From assembly GCF_019175385.1 (NCBI RefSeq), contig NC_083339.1, positions 47,106,074-47,170,073 on the forward strand: DNA of 64,000 nt. The letters are read 5' to 3'. Position 1 is the stretch's first letter, and every line of letters begins with the position of its first letter. The DNA is from Lycium barbarum (taxonomy: Eukaryota > Streptophyta > Magnoliopsida > Solanales > Solanaceae). This document shows, piece after piece, positions 11,218 through 21,189 of the stretch. The notes under the pieces are model-generated. The model had not been told where the DNA came from. It worked only from the letters and a program-made list of their open reading frames with translations, and did no database searches. Position numbers and translations under genes: made by a program.

Positions 11218-12510
11218 ATGCCGGTAAAGAGAAAAGCAACAGCCGCCCAGAAGGGCAAGACTGCGGTAGGAAGACGGGTTGAACAGGAGCCGCCGGTACA
11301 TGTAGAGGAGAGTGTGTCCCATAATGAGGCTCCATCTCACACCTCTCACACTCCGCCTGTTTCGGAAGAGCGCGAAGGGGCTCCAGTTCCAGCTCTAGTA
11401 CCTCCATCGCCGGGTGCTTTGGGTCAAAAGATGACCGAGGCCATTCAGTTGTTGACACAGCTAGTTGCCTCTCAGGCTCAGCGGCAGAGTGTAGGTCCGG
11501 GTGACAGAGCTATTAGTGCTAGAGCCCGTGATTTCGTGAGTTTAAATCCTCAAGAATTTTTCGGGTCAAAGCCGGATAAAGACCCGCAAGATTTTATAGA
11601 TGAAATGTTGAGGACTTTGAAAATCATCCATGCCACCGATACTGAATCTGTGGAGTTAGCATTTTATGGGCTCCGTGATGTGGCGCTTCTATGGTATAAT
11701 AATTTGGTAGCATCAAGGAAGGAAAATGCACCTTCCTCGGTTTGGCAGGAATTTATAGATGCTTTCCTTCATTACTATTTGCTGCCCGACGTTCGAAGGG
11801 CCCGAGCTGACAGGTTTCTGAATCTAAAGTAAGGAAGTATGAGTGCCCGGGAGTGTAGTCTTCGTTTTAATTCATTGGCCCGGTATGCTTCAACCATGGT
11901 GGCCGATTGGGAGATAGAGTACATAGATTTGTGAGTGGCTTAGGGCCACATTTATTTAAAGATTGCTTGACAGCTTCATTGCAGGAGGGGATGGACATCT
12001 CCCGTGTTCAGGCTCACGCTCAAAATCTAGAAGAACATCAACAGCCGTAGAGGGGTAAGCGTGATACTGACAGAAGGCAGAGTAAGACTAGTAGTAAGTA
12101 TAAAGGTGGGTCAGCAACAGTATTCCAGGTATTCGGGTCAGTCCGTGACCAGTGCACCTCCTTGATTTATAGGTAAGAGATTTGACCGCCCCATTTATTC
12201 AGGTCAGGGACAGAGCTCGAGAGTTTCGGGTTCCCAGTTTGGAAGTGATTATAGTCGGAGGAGGCCACTGGTTCCACGATGCAGCCAGTATAGGAAGTTA
12301 CATTCGGGTCCGTGTCGTTAGGGCTCAGACGCTTGCTATGCCTATGGTCAGGTTGGTCACATGATGCGTGATTGCCCGTCAATGGGCGGTAGAGTTGGGG
12401 TTCAGCCTGCGGGAACAACAACAGGTTCTTCCTCGTCTATACGCCCTGCTGGGCAAACCCCTCAGAGTTCAGCAGGTCGTGGTAAGGGCATATGAGCATC
12501 ATCCAGTTCA
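11218..12510 (+). pseudogene. E5 gag (broken)
   Basis: The start at 11218 (MPVKRKATAAQKGK) matches the E4 gag start at 33373; an upstream in-frame ATG at 11197 lies in the leader. The capsid-like part (ARDFVSLNPQEFFGSKPDKDPQDFIDEM..., about 11520-11830) resembles the plant retrotransposon gag domain. A stop at 11830-11832 replaces the Gln codon seen in E4 (LKQGNMS). One base is lost near 11905, shifting the frame. The zinc-knuckle region at about 12325-12375 has a Cys replaced by Tyr (CYAYGQVGHMMRDC). Confidence 0.85.
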
Positions 12511-12519
12511 GGTGGCAAC

Positions 12520-12905
12520 CAGCCCCGTATATATGCTTTAGCCGGATGTCAGGATCTTGAATCCTCCCCGGACGTGGTTAGAGGTATACTATCCACATTC
12601 TCTCATGATGTTTATGCATTGATTGATCTGGATTCTACGTTTTCTTATATCACTCTTTATATTGCTGGCCGAATTGGGGTGAAACCCGAGCCAATTAAAC
12701 CTTTCGAGGTATCCACTCCGGTTGGTGATCCAGTAATAGCTAGACAAGTGTATAAGAATTGTGTGATTGTGGTATGTGATCGCCAGACTAAAGTTGATTT
12801 GGTTGAGCTAGCTGGAAATGTTAGATTTTGATGTGATTATGGGCATGGTTTGGTGGGCCTCTTGTTATGCTAATGTGGACTGTAGAACTAAAATATTCGG
12901 TTCCA
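12520..12905 (+). pseudogene. E5 aspartic protease (broken)
   Basis: The retropepsin-like block ALIDLDSTFSYI spans about 12616-12651, with the candidate catalytic Asp at 12625-12627. E4 has DPG here; in E5 it reads DLD, so the usual Gly of the D-x-G active site is lost. The conserved KPEPIKPFEVSTPVGDPVIA segment follows. A frameshift near 12815 ends the frame before the MDWL motif. Confidence 0.8.
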
Positions 12906-12921
12906 ATTTCCAGGAGAACCA

Positions 12922-14505
12922 GTGCTCGAATGGAAAGGTAATACGGCGTCTCCAAGAGGTGGGTTTATTTCCTACCTTAGGGCAAGGATGATGATAGCTA
13001 AAGGCTATATTAATCATCTAGTCCGAGTTCATGACATTGAAGCAAAGCCGCCAACTTTTCAATATGTTCCTGTAGTAAATGAGCTTCCAGATATATTTTC
13101 GGATGAACTTCCAGGTCATCCTCCAGAGTGGGAGATTGATTTTACTATAGATGTGTTGCTGGATACTGAGCCTATATCTATTCCTCCCTATAGAATGGCT
13201 CCTGTAGAATTGAAAGAGTTAAAGGCGCAGTTGAAAGCTTTGCTCGAGAAGGGATTCAGTAGGCCGAGTTCATCGCTATGGGGAGCACCTGTCTTGTTCG
13301 TAAGAAAGAAAGATGAATCTTTCTGAATGTGCATCGATTATAGACAGTTGAACAGGGTGACGATAAATAATACATATCCACTTCCGAGAATCAACGATTT
13401 CTTTGATCAATTGCAAGGTGCCAAGTGATTTTCTAAAATAGATTTGAGATCGAGTTATCATCAAGTGAGAGTTAGAGAAGAAGATATTCTAAAGACAGCT
13501 TTCAGAACCAGATATGGTCATTATGAATTCCGAGTAATGTCATTCGGGTTGACAAATGACCCAGCGGTGTTCATGAATTTAATGAATAACGTATTCAGGC
13601 CTTTTCTAGATCTATTTGTAATAGTGTTTATAGATGATATTCTAGTATATTCTCGGTCGGAAGCAGAGCATGCGGATCATCTACGTATTGTTCTTGGAAT
13701 TCTTCGGACTCGTGAACTATATGCCATGTTTTCAAAATGTGAGTCTGGCTGAATTCTATGACCTTTCTGGGCCATATTATCTCAGCTGACAGTATTCGAG
13801 TAGATACTCAGAAAATTGAGGTTGTGAGGACTTGGCCAAGGCCTAAAACTCCTATAGAGGTCCGTAGCTCCTTGGGCTTGGTAGGTTACTATAGGAGATT
13901 TGTGGAAGGGTTTTCTTCTATTTCAGCACCATTAACGAAGCTAACCCAGAAGTCAGCAAAATTTTAGTGGACCGATGCCTGCGAACGCAGTTTTCAGGAA
14001 TTGAAGGATAGATTGACTTCGGCCCCAGTCCTAACACTTCCAGAAGGGTCAAAGGCTATGTTGTTTATTGTGATGCCTCCGGTGTCGGATTGGGCTGCGT
14101 GCTGATGCAACACGGTAAAGTCATTGCCTATGCTTCTCGGCAGTTGCAGAAACATGAAAGGAATTATCCAACTCATGATCTCGAATTGGCTGCAGTTATT
14201 CATGCATTAAAAATGTGGAGACATTACTTGTACCGTGTGCATGTTGATATTTATACAGATCATAAGAGTCTCCAATATATTTTCAAGCAGAAGGAGTTGA
14301 ACCTGGGACAAAGACGGTGGTTAGAATTATTAAAAGATTATGATGTGAGTATTTTATGTCATCCTGGAAAGGCGAATGTAGAAGCTGATGCACTTAGCCG
14401 CAAATCAATGGGAAGCCTATGTGAGGTCCCTCCGGAGAAGAAAGAATTAATCCGTGACCTTCACCAGCTAGCTAGCCTCGGAGTTCATCTAATTGATTCA
14501 AGTTG
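12922..14505 (+). pseudogene. E5 reverse transcriptase and RNase H (broken)
   Basis: RT begins in the 12922 frame ([21 protein letters not shown]). It continues after a stop at 13324 and another near 13426 with [10 protein letters not shown], and has the catalytic FIDD pair at 13633-13638. One base is missing at 13744-13745, after CE, giving a stop. RT resumes at 13758 (MTFLGHIIS), with further lesions at 13965 and about 14046. RNase H (14060-14405) shows [17 protein letters not shown] and TDHKSLQ, the D-E-D pattern, and ends at a DALSRKS motif. Confidence 0.88.
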
Positions 14506-14519
14506 ATATTCATAATTCA

Positions 14520-15993
14520 GCTATTTCCTCTTTAGACACGGAAGTAAGAAGGCGCCAATATGAAGACCCCTAGTTGAGTCACTATAGAGATACATTTCTT
14601 GAGAAAGAGAAGTCGCCATTTGGAGTTTCTGCGGATGGAGTTCTCAGGTATCGAGGTAGGCTATATGTGCTAGATGTGGCAGGGCTACATCGTCAGATTC
14701 TGGAAGAAGCTCATTATTCCCGATATTCTATTCAACCAAGGGCGTCAAAGATGTATCATGATCTTAAGCTAATATATTGGTGGGATGGAATGAAGAAGGA
14801 CATAGCAAAATTTGTAGCTCAATGTCCAAATTGCCAGCAAGTGAAGATTGAACATCAGAAGCCAGGAGGATTGTTACAAGGGATGGAAATTTCAACTTGG
14901 AAATGGGAAGTGATTAACATGGATTTCATTGTAGGCTCACCTCGTTCCTGGCACAAGTATGACTGCATATGGGTGGTAGTTGATAGACTGACAAAATCAA
15001 CCAATTTTCTTCCGGTCAGGATTACGTACTCAGCAGAAGATTATGCAAGGTTGTATCTTAAGGAGTTAGTGCGACTTCATGGTATCCCAGTACATATTGT
15101 CACAGATAGAGGAGCGCAATTTACTGCTAAATTCTGGAAGTCCTTTCAAGAAGGTTTGGGAACTCCAGTGAGGCTTAGCACAGCACTTCATCCACAAACT
15201 GATGGACAAGCAGAATGCACTATTCAGACCTTAGAGGATATGTTGCGGGCATGTGTACTGGATTCAGACGCAATTGGGAGGATCATTTTCCACTAATTGA
15301 ATTTGCCTATAACAACAGTTATCATTCCAGCATCCAGATGGCTCCATATGAAGCTCTGTATGGAAGAAAGTGCAGATCGCCAATTGGATGGTTTAAAGTA
15401 CGAGAGATACAACTAATAGGTCCGGAGTTGATCCAACAAGCGGTGGAAAAGATCAAGGTTATTCGAGATCGATTGTTGACAACCCAAAGTCGCCAGAAAT
15501 CGTATTTAGACAACCGTCGGTGAGACTGTGAATTCCAAGTTGATGATTGGGTATTCTTGAAGGTACCACTGATGAAGGGTGTGATGAGATTTGGCAAGAA
15601 GGGAAAATTGAATCCTCGATATATCGGACCTTATAAGATTGTACATAAGGTGGGCTAAGTAGCTTATGAACAGGATTTACCTCCAGAGCTTAAATCGGTC
15701 CACCCAGTCTTTTATGTGTCAATGCTCCGCAAATGTGTTAGAGATCCAGCTAGAATCATGCCACTGAATGATATTCAAGTTACAGAGAAGTTGGCTTATG
15801 AAGGGGTGCCTATAGCCATATTAGATCGGCAAGTACGGAAGCTTAGAAATAAAGAGGTGGCCTCAGTTAAGGTTTTGTGGAGAACAATAACCGAGAGGAA
15901 ATGACTTGGAAAGTGGAAGAAGACATGAAGTCCAAATATCCGCAACTGTTTCCACCCCCAGAAGAGGTTCAAGATGAGGCACCATTATCGTAA
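14520..15993 (+). pseudogene. E5 integrase and chromodomain-like C terminus (broken)
   Basis: The integrase H2C2 finger (HYSRYS...CPNCQQVK) lies at about 14710-14840. The catalytic core DFIVGS...TDRGAQFT...DGQAECTIQTLE (D-D-E) runs from about 14920 to 15240. A frameshift near 15260 shifts the frame, and a stop at 15522 (CGA to TGA type) follows. The C terminus has the GPY/F-like PRYIGPYKIV and a chromodomain-like segment (about 15805-15960: AILDRQVRKLRNKEVASVKVLW). The latter could direct insertion to heterochromatin. The final stop is at 15991-15993. Confidence 0.88.
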
Positions 15994-16159
15994 GGTATGT
16001 AATGCTTCTTTTTAATGCTTTTGGTCGTGTGTGGCCATATTTTCTTACCATTGCGTTATAGCCCCAGGAGGCAATATTATTTTGGGTGTTGTGACAGGAT
16101 GGTATTGCCATATTACAAGGGAAACTCTGGTGAACTTTCTGAAGAATCCCCGAGAACTT

Positions 16160-16206
16160 AACATTCGAGGAAGAATGTTCTTAAGGGGGGGGGGGGGGGG
16201 GGAGAG
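16160..16206 (+). promoter_or_regulatory. E5 palindrome and polypurine tract
   Basis: AACATTCGAGGAAGAATGTT is the conserved 3' palindrome with one arm base changed (C to A). After a short spacer a run of 18 G (16185-16202) then GAGA precedes the LTR start at 16207. The G run is three times as long as in E4 (6 G). Confidence 0.85.
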
Positions 16207-16489
16207 TGTTACACCTCGAAAAACTTCATGTCGTTGTGCGGTGGATAGGCTAACTTAGGTTAAGGTGTATATGATGTCCCCACTAGTAAGAAGGGATACT
16301 TAATGATTCTAATTAAGATTACAAAGACATTTCGGGAAAAAGAGAAGAAAGCTTGATGGAGGAAGTTAAGGTAGAGAATATTGAACACAGTGTACCATTA
16401 GGTATTCCTGGTAATTTACGGGGTTAAAAGTTGAATGGATTGAACCGACACAGGCTGAGCAGATTCAAGAAAGTCTACAGACACCAGAC

Positions 16490-16735
16490 ATTATCGACGG
16501 ACCGTCAATCATGTTGACTGACCGTCAATATGCACCGTCATTATGTTCTGAAAATCCTGATCTAATGAAGCAGATCGATGAGGTACGTCGACGGACCGTC
16601 TACACATCGACGGCGTGTCAACGGGCCGTCGATCTCCACCGTCAATAGGACCTTGCAACTTCTGGTCTACAGAAGCAGGTCGACAGAGCAAGTCGACGGA
16701 TCGTCGACACGTCGACGTGACCGTCGACCAAATCG
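16490..16735. repeat. E5 U3 palindrome cluster (GACGGNCCGTC type)
   Basis: At least eight copies of the core GACGG(A/G/T)CCGTC or half-sites, several extended to GTCGACGGNCCGTCGA. They are strongly CpG-rich in an AT-rich LTR and end about 30 bp before the TATA box. Confidence 0.8.
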
Positions 16736-16769
16736 TCGAACCGCTTCTCTGGAACTTTCCAGTTTTAGC

Positions 16770-16778
16770 TATAAATAG
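16770..16778 (+). promoter_or_regulatory. E5 LTR TATA box
   Basis: TATAAATAG is a consensus plant TATA box, about 35 bp downstream of the palindrome cluster and upstream of a CT-rich start region (CTCTCTCTAAG at 16811). Confidence 0.7.
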
Positions 16779-18649
16779 ACGAGTGGAGCTCTAACTTTTC
16801 AGATTTGAGTCTCTCTCTAAGTCGTGAAGGTTCTAGAAAAGTTCTCTCATCATATCAGCACATATCCAAGGGAAATCAAGGATTAAACACCAAAAAATTG
16901 TGGAGTCAAGTGCAACGATACTCTATAGGTTTTGGGAAACCAAGAATCTCTTTGGTGTTGAAGTAGGGTTTTCTCCAAGTGAAGTAATCCCATTCAAAGT
17001 CCATTCCTACATCATCAAAGGTAAGCTTTATGTTAAATTTATTGTTATATCCCGTATTTTTGTACGTCGAATTATTCGCAAACTAATCGACATAAGTTAA
17101 GGACGGGATTATTTTGGGATATGAAATAGGGACTTTTAATTCTCAATTTTAATTAGTGCACGATTTGTTTATAAATTTCGATTGGTATAGAAATATTATT
17201 GGAAATTAGGTACTAATTAACCATAATTATATTATTAAGTAGGGATTAAGATTAATTAAGCTAATTATGTTTGGAGTGGGCCCTACCCATAGTTAATTAA
17301 AAAAATAATAAATCAAGAAACCAAAATTGGTGAGTAATTGGGCGAAACACGTGTCCAAGGGGGAGACACCATATATATATATATATATACTTAAGTTGAT
17401 GACTAATTAGGCCATTCACTTTCATTTTGCAATTAGAAAGCTAGAAAGAAAAAAAAGGGACATTGCCATGGCTGCCAAGCTCTCGGCCAGCCATGGTTAA
17501 TGAGAAATAAAATTAATTTTGCTTGTTTTGATTAAGTTCCAAGGTGATTTGCAAGTTCAAGGAGGTGATAGCAACATTGGGTATTAAATTGCGGAAGAAG
17601 AAATAGTGAAATTGGAGCAAATAAGTGTAGAATTTCCTCTGATTAAATTAAGGTAATATTTTCTCATTTTATGGTGTAATTGTATTAATGGTGTTGTAAT
17701 GAAGGGATTAAAATTTGATTAGATGAAATTGGAAGTAAGAAATTACATGAATTCGTTGTTATTAGGAGTTGTAGTTGTTATATGGAATTGTTGAGTTGAA
17801 AAGATTAAAAGTGTGGTTTATGTTCATATGTTGTTGTTCATGTTTTTGTCGTGTTGTCGTTGATATGGCTCCTAAATTTGAAAGAAGGAAGTGTATAACG
17901 TATCGTATATAAAGCGTATGTTGATCTGTTTGGCGTATGATCTTAAATGTTAATGATTTGGATTGGAAAAAGATTAAGAAAGGTTATTGGATTGTTTGAG
18001 TTGTTTATGGGATGGATTGTAAGGATTTATATGAATATTTCTATTACTGTCGTTGTTGGTATTGCTGTGATAACAGGAGGTTAATTGGATGTTCGGGTTA
18101 GGCGAGTCATATAGGGGAAATGCTGCCCGATTTCCGTTAAGTTCTTAACTAATAAAAATCGTAATCAAGAAAGTATAAATTGAAGAATGATTGCTATAAG
18201 TAATTGGTTGCAGATTTATAAGCTAGAAAGTATAGTTTACTAACGATAGCGTTACTGTCATATCGAATAGGCTAAAGGGGGCGACGAAGCGAACTTGATT
18301 ACGGTTAACCTATAACAGGTATGTAAAGCTAACCCTTCTTTCTTTTTGGCATGATCTTTATGAAACAAACAGACGACGTATATATGATCCCAAAGAAGTT
18401 CCTATTCTTAGAGACACTAGAATGATTATGTTCTTGATTTCCATAAGCTATTTCATATGGTTTTGATAAGTGTCTATGATTTCTGAAGTTCCTTTTGCTA
18501 TAATCCATAATGACGTTCGAGGGATACTTGATATGACTGTCGCCATTGATACTCAAGTGTTAATTCATTCTACTTATTCTGTTTGAGTCTCTGATGATGA
18601 TTTAGTCTGTATATGGTTGCTCACTACTCTGCTCGTGCATGTCTCAATA

Positions 18650-18845
18650 TGTCTTTCACCGAGTCTCGGGCCGGGTATGTATTCGTGCATAGTTTCACTG
18701 CATTGTTCACCGAGTCCCTCACTAGAGGGCCGGGTACGGTATATGTATATGATGATATGATTATGGCACCGAATCCCATGATGGGCCGGGTATGGTATAC
18801 GTGTACACAACTTTATTCACCAAGTCCCATAATGGGCCGGGTATG
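18650..18845. repeat. E6 R-region minisatellite (CACCGAGTC...GGGCCGGGTA)
   Basis: Four units of CACCGAGTCNC...GGGCCGGGTATGG, separated by AT-rich spacers of unequal length. They are homologous to the arrays at 9070-9312 and 56820-57095. Confidence 0.8.
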
Positions 18846-19284
18846 GTATATGATAATGGTATGCATGATTTTGTTCCGTAAGGCACAGGTACAGTGATTT
18901 CTTGATTATCATACTTATCTCCTGGAATCTCTACTTCAGTTATGATCTTTCTTAATGCATTTCATGCTTTATATACTCAGTACATATCTCGTACTGACCT
19001 TTTTCTTCGGGGGGCTGCGTTTCATGCCCGCAGGTACAGATACTCGATTCGGTGATCCTCTAGCTTAGGATTTTCCAGTCAGCTGTCTTGGAGAGCTCCA
19101 TTGTCCCGGAGCCTAGACTTCTGGTACAGATCTTCTAATATGTATATATGTTTGTCCAGGGGTACGACGAGGCCCTGTCCCGTCATATTTCCCTGCTAAT
19201 ACTCTTAGAGGTCTGTAGACATGTGTGTGGGTTGTATATAGATTGTGATCAGCTGTGTCTATTTGGTTTGTTGTGGATATTTCT

Positions 19285-19392
19285 GTTTGTTATGGCAGCC
19301 TTGTCGGCTTGCATATGATATCGATATGTAGTGGCAGCCTTGTCGGCTTGTGTAGTATATTGACATGTAGTGGCAGCCTTGTCGCCTTGCGT
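19285..19392. repeat. E6 U5 short tandem repeat
   Basis: Three copies of GGCAGCCTTGTCGGCTTG followed by about 20 bp of AT-rich DNA. The related sequence is found reversed in LARD-1 (8573-8630) and in E9 (57620-57680). CAGCCTTGTCGGCTTG contains the inverted pair AGCC...GGCT. Confidence 0.75.
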
Positions 19393-20464
19393 ATTTTATT
19401 ACGTTGTGATTGGTTATGACTCCTCAAGAGACAGGTTATCATGATATGTGGCGTTGTGAACCTTGGGGTCTTTGTTAATTACCTATTGTCTATAGCGTCA
19501 GTCTGACTATGTCTAACAGGTACGTACATGAGTGTCCAGCTCGGGCACTAGTCATGGCCCACGGGGCTGGGTCATGACATTTATATTATTTAGAGTATTG
19601 AGAGGTTAAAAGACTTGCATTATAGAAGGGAGGAGAATATGGAGTACAAATATGGAAGTAGTAATACTCTTGATTAGTGACTTAACTTGAATAATAGTTC
19701 TTGACATGTTATTAGTACAAAATTGTGGTGAATGGTACGAATGATATTAAAGGAGTATTTTATGAGAATGAATATGAGTTGCAATATAGGTACGGTTATG
19801 GATGATCTTGAAGGTGGATTTAAGAAGGAAACAGTGTTTAACTTAAACAATCTATTGATTAGGTTATCATGAGTGTTCTTATTGATGTGTAAGGGTTATC
19901 TTATTTCATGGAAGAAGTTGTCGAGACAAAGGAAGTGTCGCCCAATTTTCATTAACTTTTAGTTGCTTTAGCTTAAGCTTAGACATGTTTCCGGTTGTCT
20001 AATTTTAGTACAAATTCTCGTGAAGGTAACATCTTGAGCTCGAAAGGCAAGCAAGTAGGAAATAGAGTTAAAAAAAGATATAAAAGTATGTGAGTCTAGT
20101 CCCTTCTTTTTCTAAGGCATGATTCCTATAATACGACTTCCTTTATCTTTCTATGCCTCTCATGTTCCGGAAATTATAAGTCTATGATTATTGAGAGCTA
20201 CTCATGAAATAACGATAATGATGACGATGAGCTAAGTCTAGAGGCTCAAAAGCTTATGATATGCTATTCTTATCAAGCTCATGATTCCTTGATGTTGTTC
20301 ATTGTTGTTAGGCTCCCCTTATGATGCCATTTCTTTCAAGGTGAGACATGATAATCATGACTACTCTATAATGGAATCGAGGGTTCTCGACCTTACGTCA
20401 CCCCGATGGAGTCGTAGCTTTTACTAGAGTTCTTATGCATGCTTTATGATGAGTACATATGTAT

Positions 20465-20640
20465 GGTTACACCGCGCCTAGATGGCCGGGCATGACAGCG
20501 TTAAGGAAGACGGCTTATGATTACACCGCGCCTAGATGGCCTGGCATCACACCGCTAAGGTGGGCGGCTTATGATAACACCGTGCCTATTTGGTCGGACA
20601 TGAGATCCCTAGTGGGCGGCATGATATGATTACCCCGGAC
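20465..20640. repeat. E5 R-region minisatellite, about 54 bp period
   Basis: Three units begin ACACCG(C/T)GCCTA(G/T)(A/T)TGGCC and end with GGGCGGCTTATGAT. A shorter fourth relic follows. The same unit type is at 63858-64000 (E10). Confidence 0.85.
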
Positions 20641-21189
20641 GTGGGCTAATGATGTTATTGATTCAGACAGATTATGTATGTATATGTGATATGTTTGGAA
20701 GGTAAAAGTGAGCATGCATGATCCCGCCTCAAGAGGCAGGCAGCTACAGTTATCTTTTCTTCCTATGCTTTCTATGTATCCTTATTATGTTATCATATAT
20801 GCCTTACATACTCAGTACATTGTTCGTACTGACGTCCTTTATTTTTGGACGTTGTGTTCATGCCCACAGGTAGGCAGGGAGGCGGCCCAGATTCTTGAGA
20901 GCTATCCAGCAGCTACGCAGGAGCACTCCATTACTCCGGAGGTGCCATTCATTGATGCATTTTTTTGTGTATAAATTTAGGCATGGCGGGGTCCTGTCCC
21001 GTCCTTATGTCCCAGTATTCTAGTAGAGGCTCGTAGATACATATGTGTGGGTAGTAGATGTGTGTGTGTGTGTATAGATATTGCCCTGGAGATTATGTGT
21101 GTTCAGGTTTGGTATGATAACTGGCATAATGGGTGTTGCTCGGTAGTCAGCTCCGGGTACCCGTCATAGCCCCTAGTCGGGTTGTGAAA

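Larger units (their letters stand above)
17043..19579 (+). mobile_element. E6 solo LTR (family C), plus orientation
   Basis: It starts TGTTATATCCCGTA and ends GGGCTGGGTCATGACA. A perfect TTTAT duplication flanks it (17038-17042 and 19580-19584). Excision restores a continuous E5 LTR. Length 2537 bp. It contains a donor-like ACAGGTATGTAAAGC at 18316 and an acceptor-like GCCCGCAG ending at 19033. Three further copies of a GGCAGCCTTGTCGGCTTG unit lie at 19290-19390. Confidence 0.92.
11173..21189 (+). mobile_element. E5: Ty3/gypsy chromovirus (5' LTR outside window)
   Basis: A plus-strand element with a short leader, gag-pol (11218-15993), 3' UTR, palindrome plus polypurine tract (16160-16206) and 3' LTR (16207-21189). 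The leader segment ATTAT...GCTATGATTTCAG matches E4 at 33336-33371, so the LARD-1 insertion split the E5 leader. The 5' LTR must lie left of LARD-1, beyond the window. Many stops and frameshifts make it non-autonomous. Confidence 0.85.
16207..21189 (+). mobile_element. E5 3' LTR, interrupted by solo LTR E6
   Basis: It begins TGTTACACCTCG and ends CTAGTCGGGTTGTGAAA, where the canonical TGACA end has decayed. Net length is about 2.4 kb (16207-17042 plus 19585-21189). It carries a GACGGNCCGTC palindrome cluster (16490-16735), a clear TATAAATAG (16770), a donor-like motif near 20092 (AAAAGTATGTGAGTC), a 54-bp minisatellite (20465-20640) and an acceptor-like CCCACAG near 20862. Confidence 0.85.
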
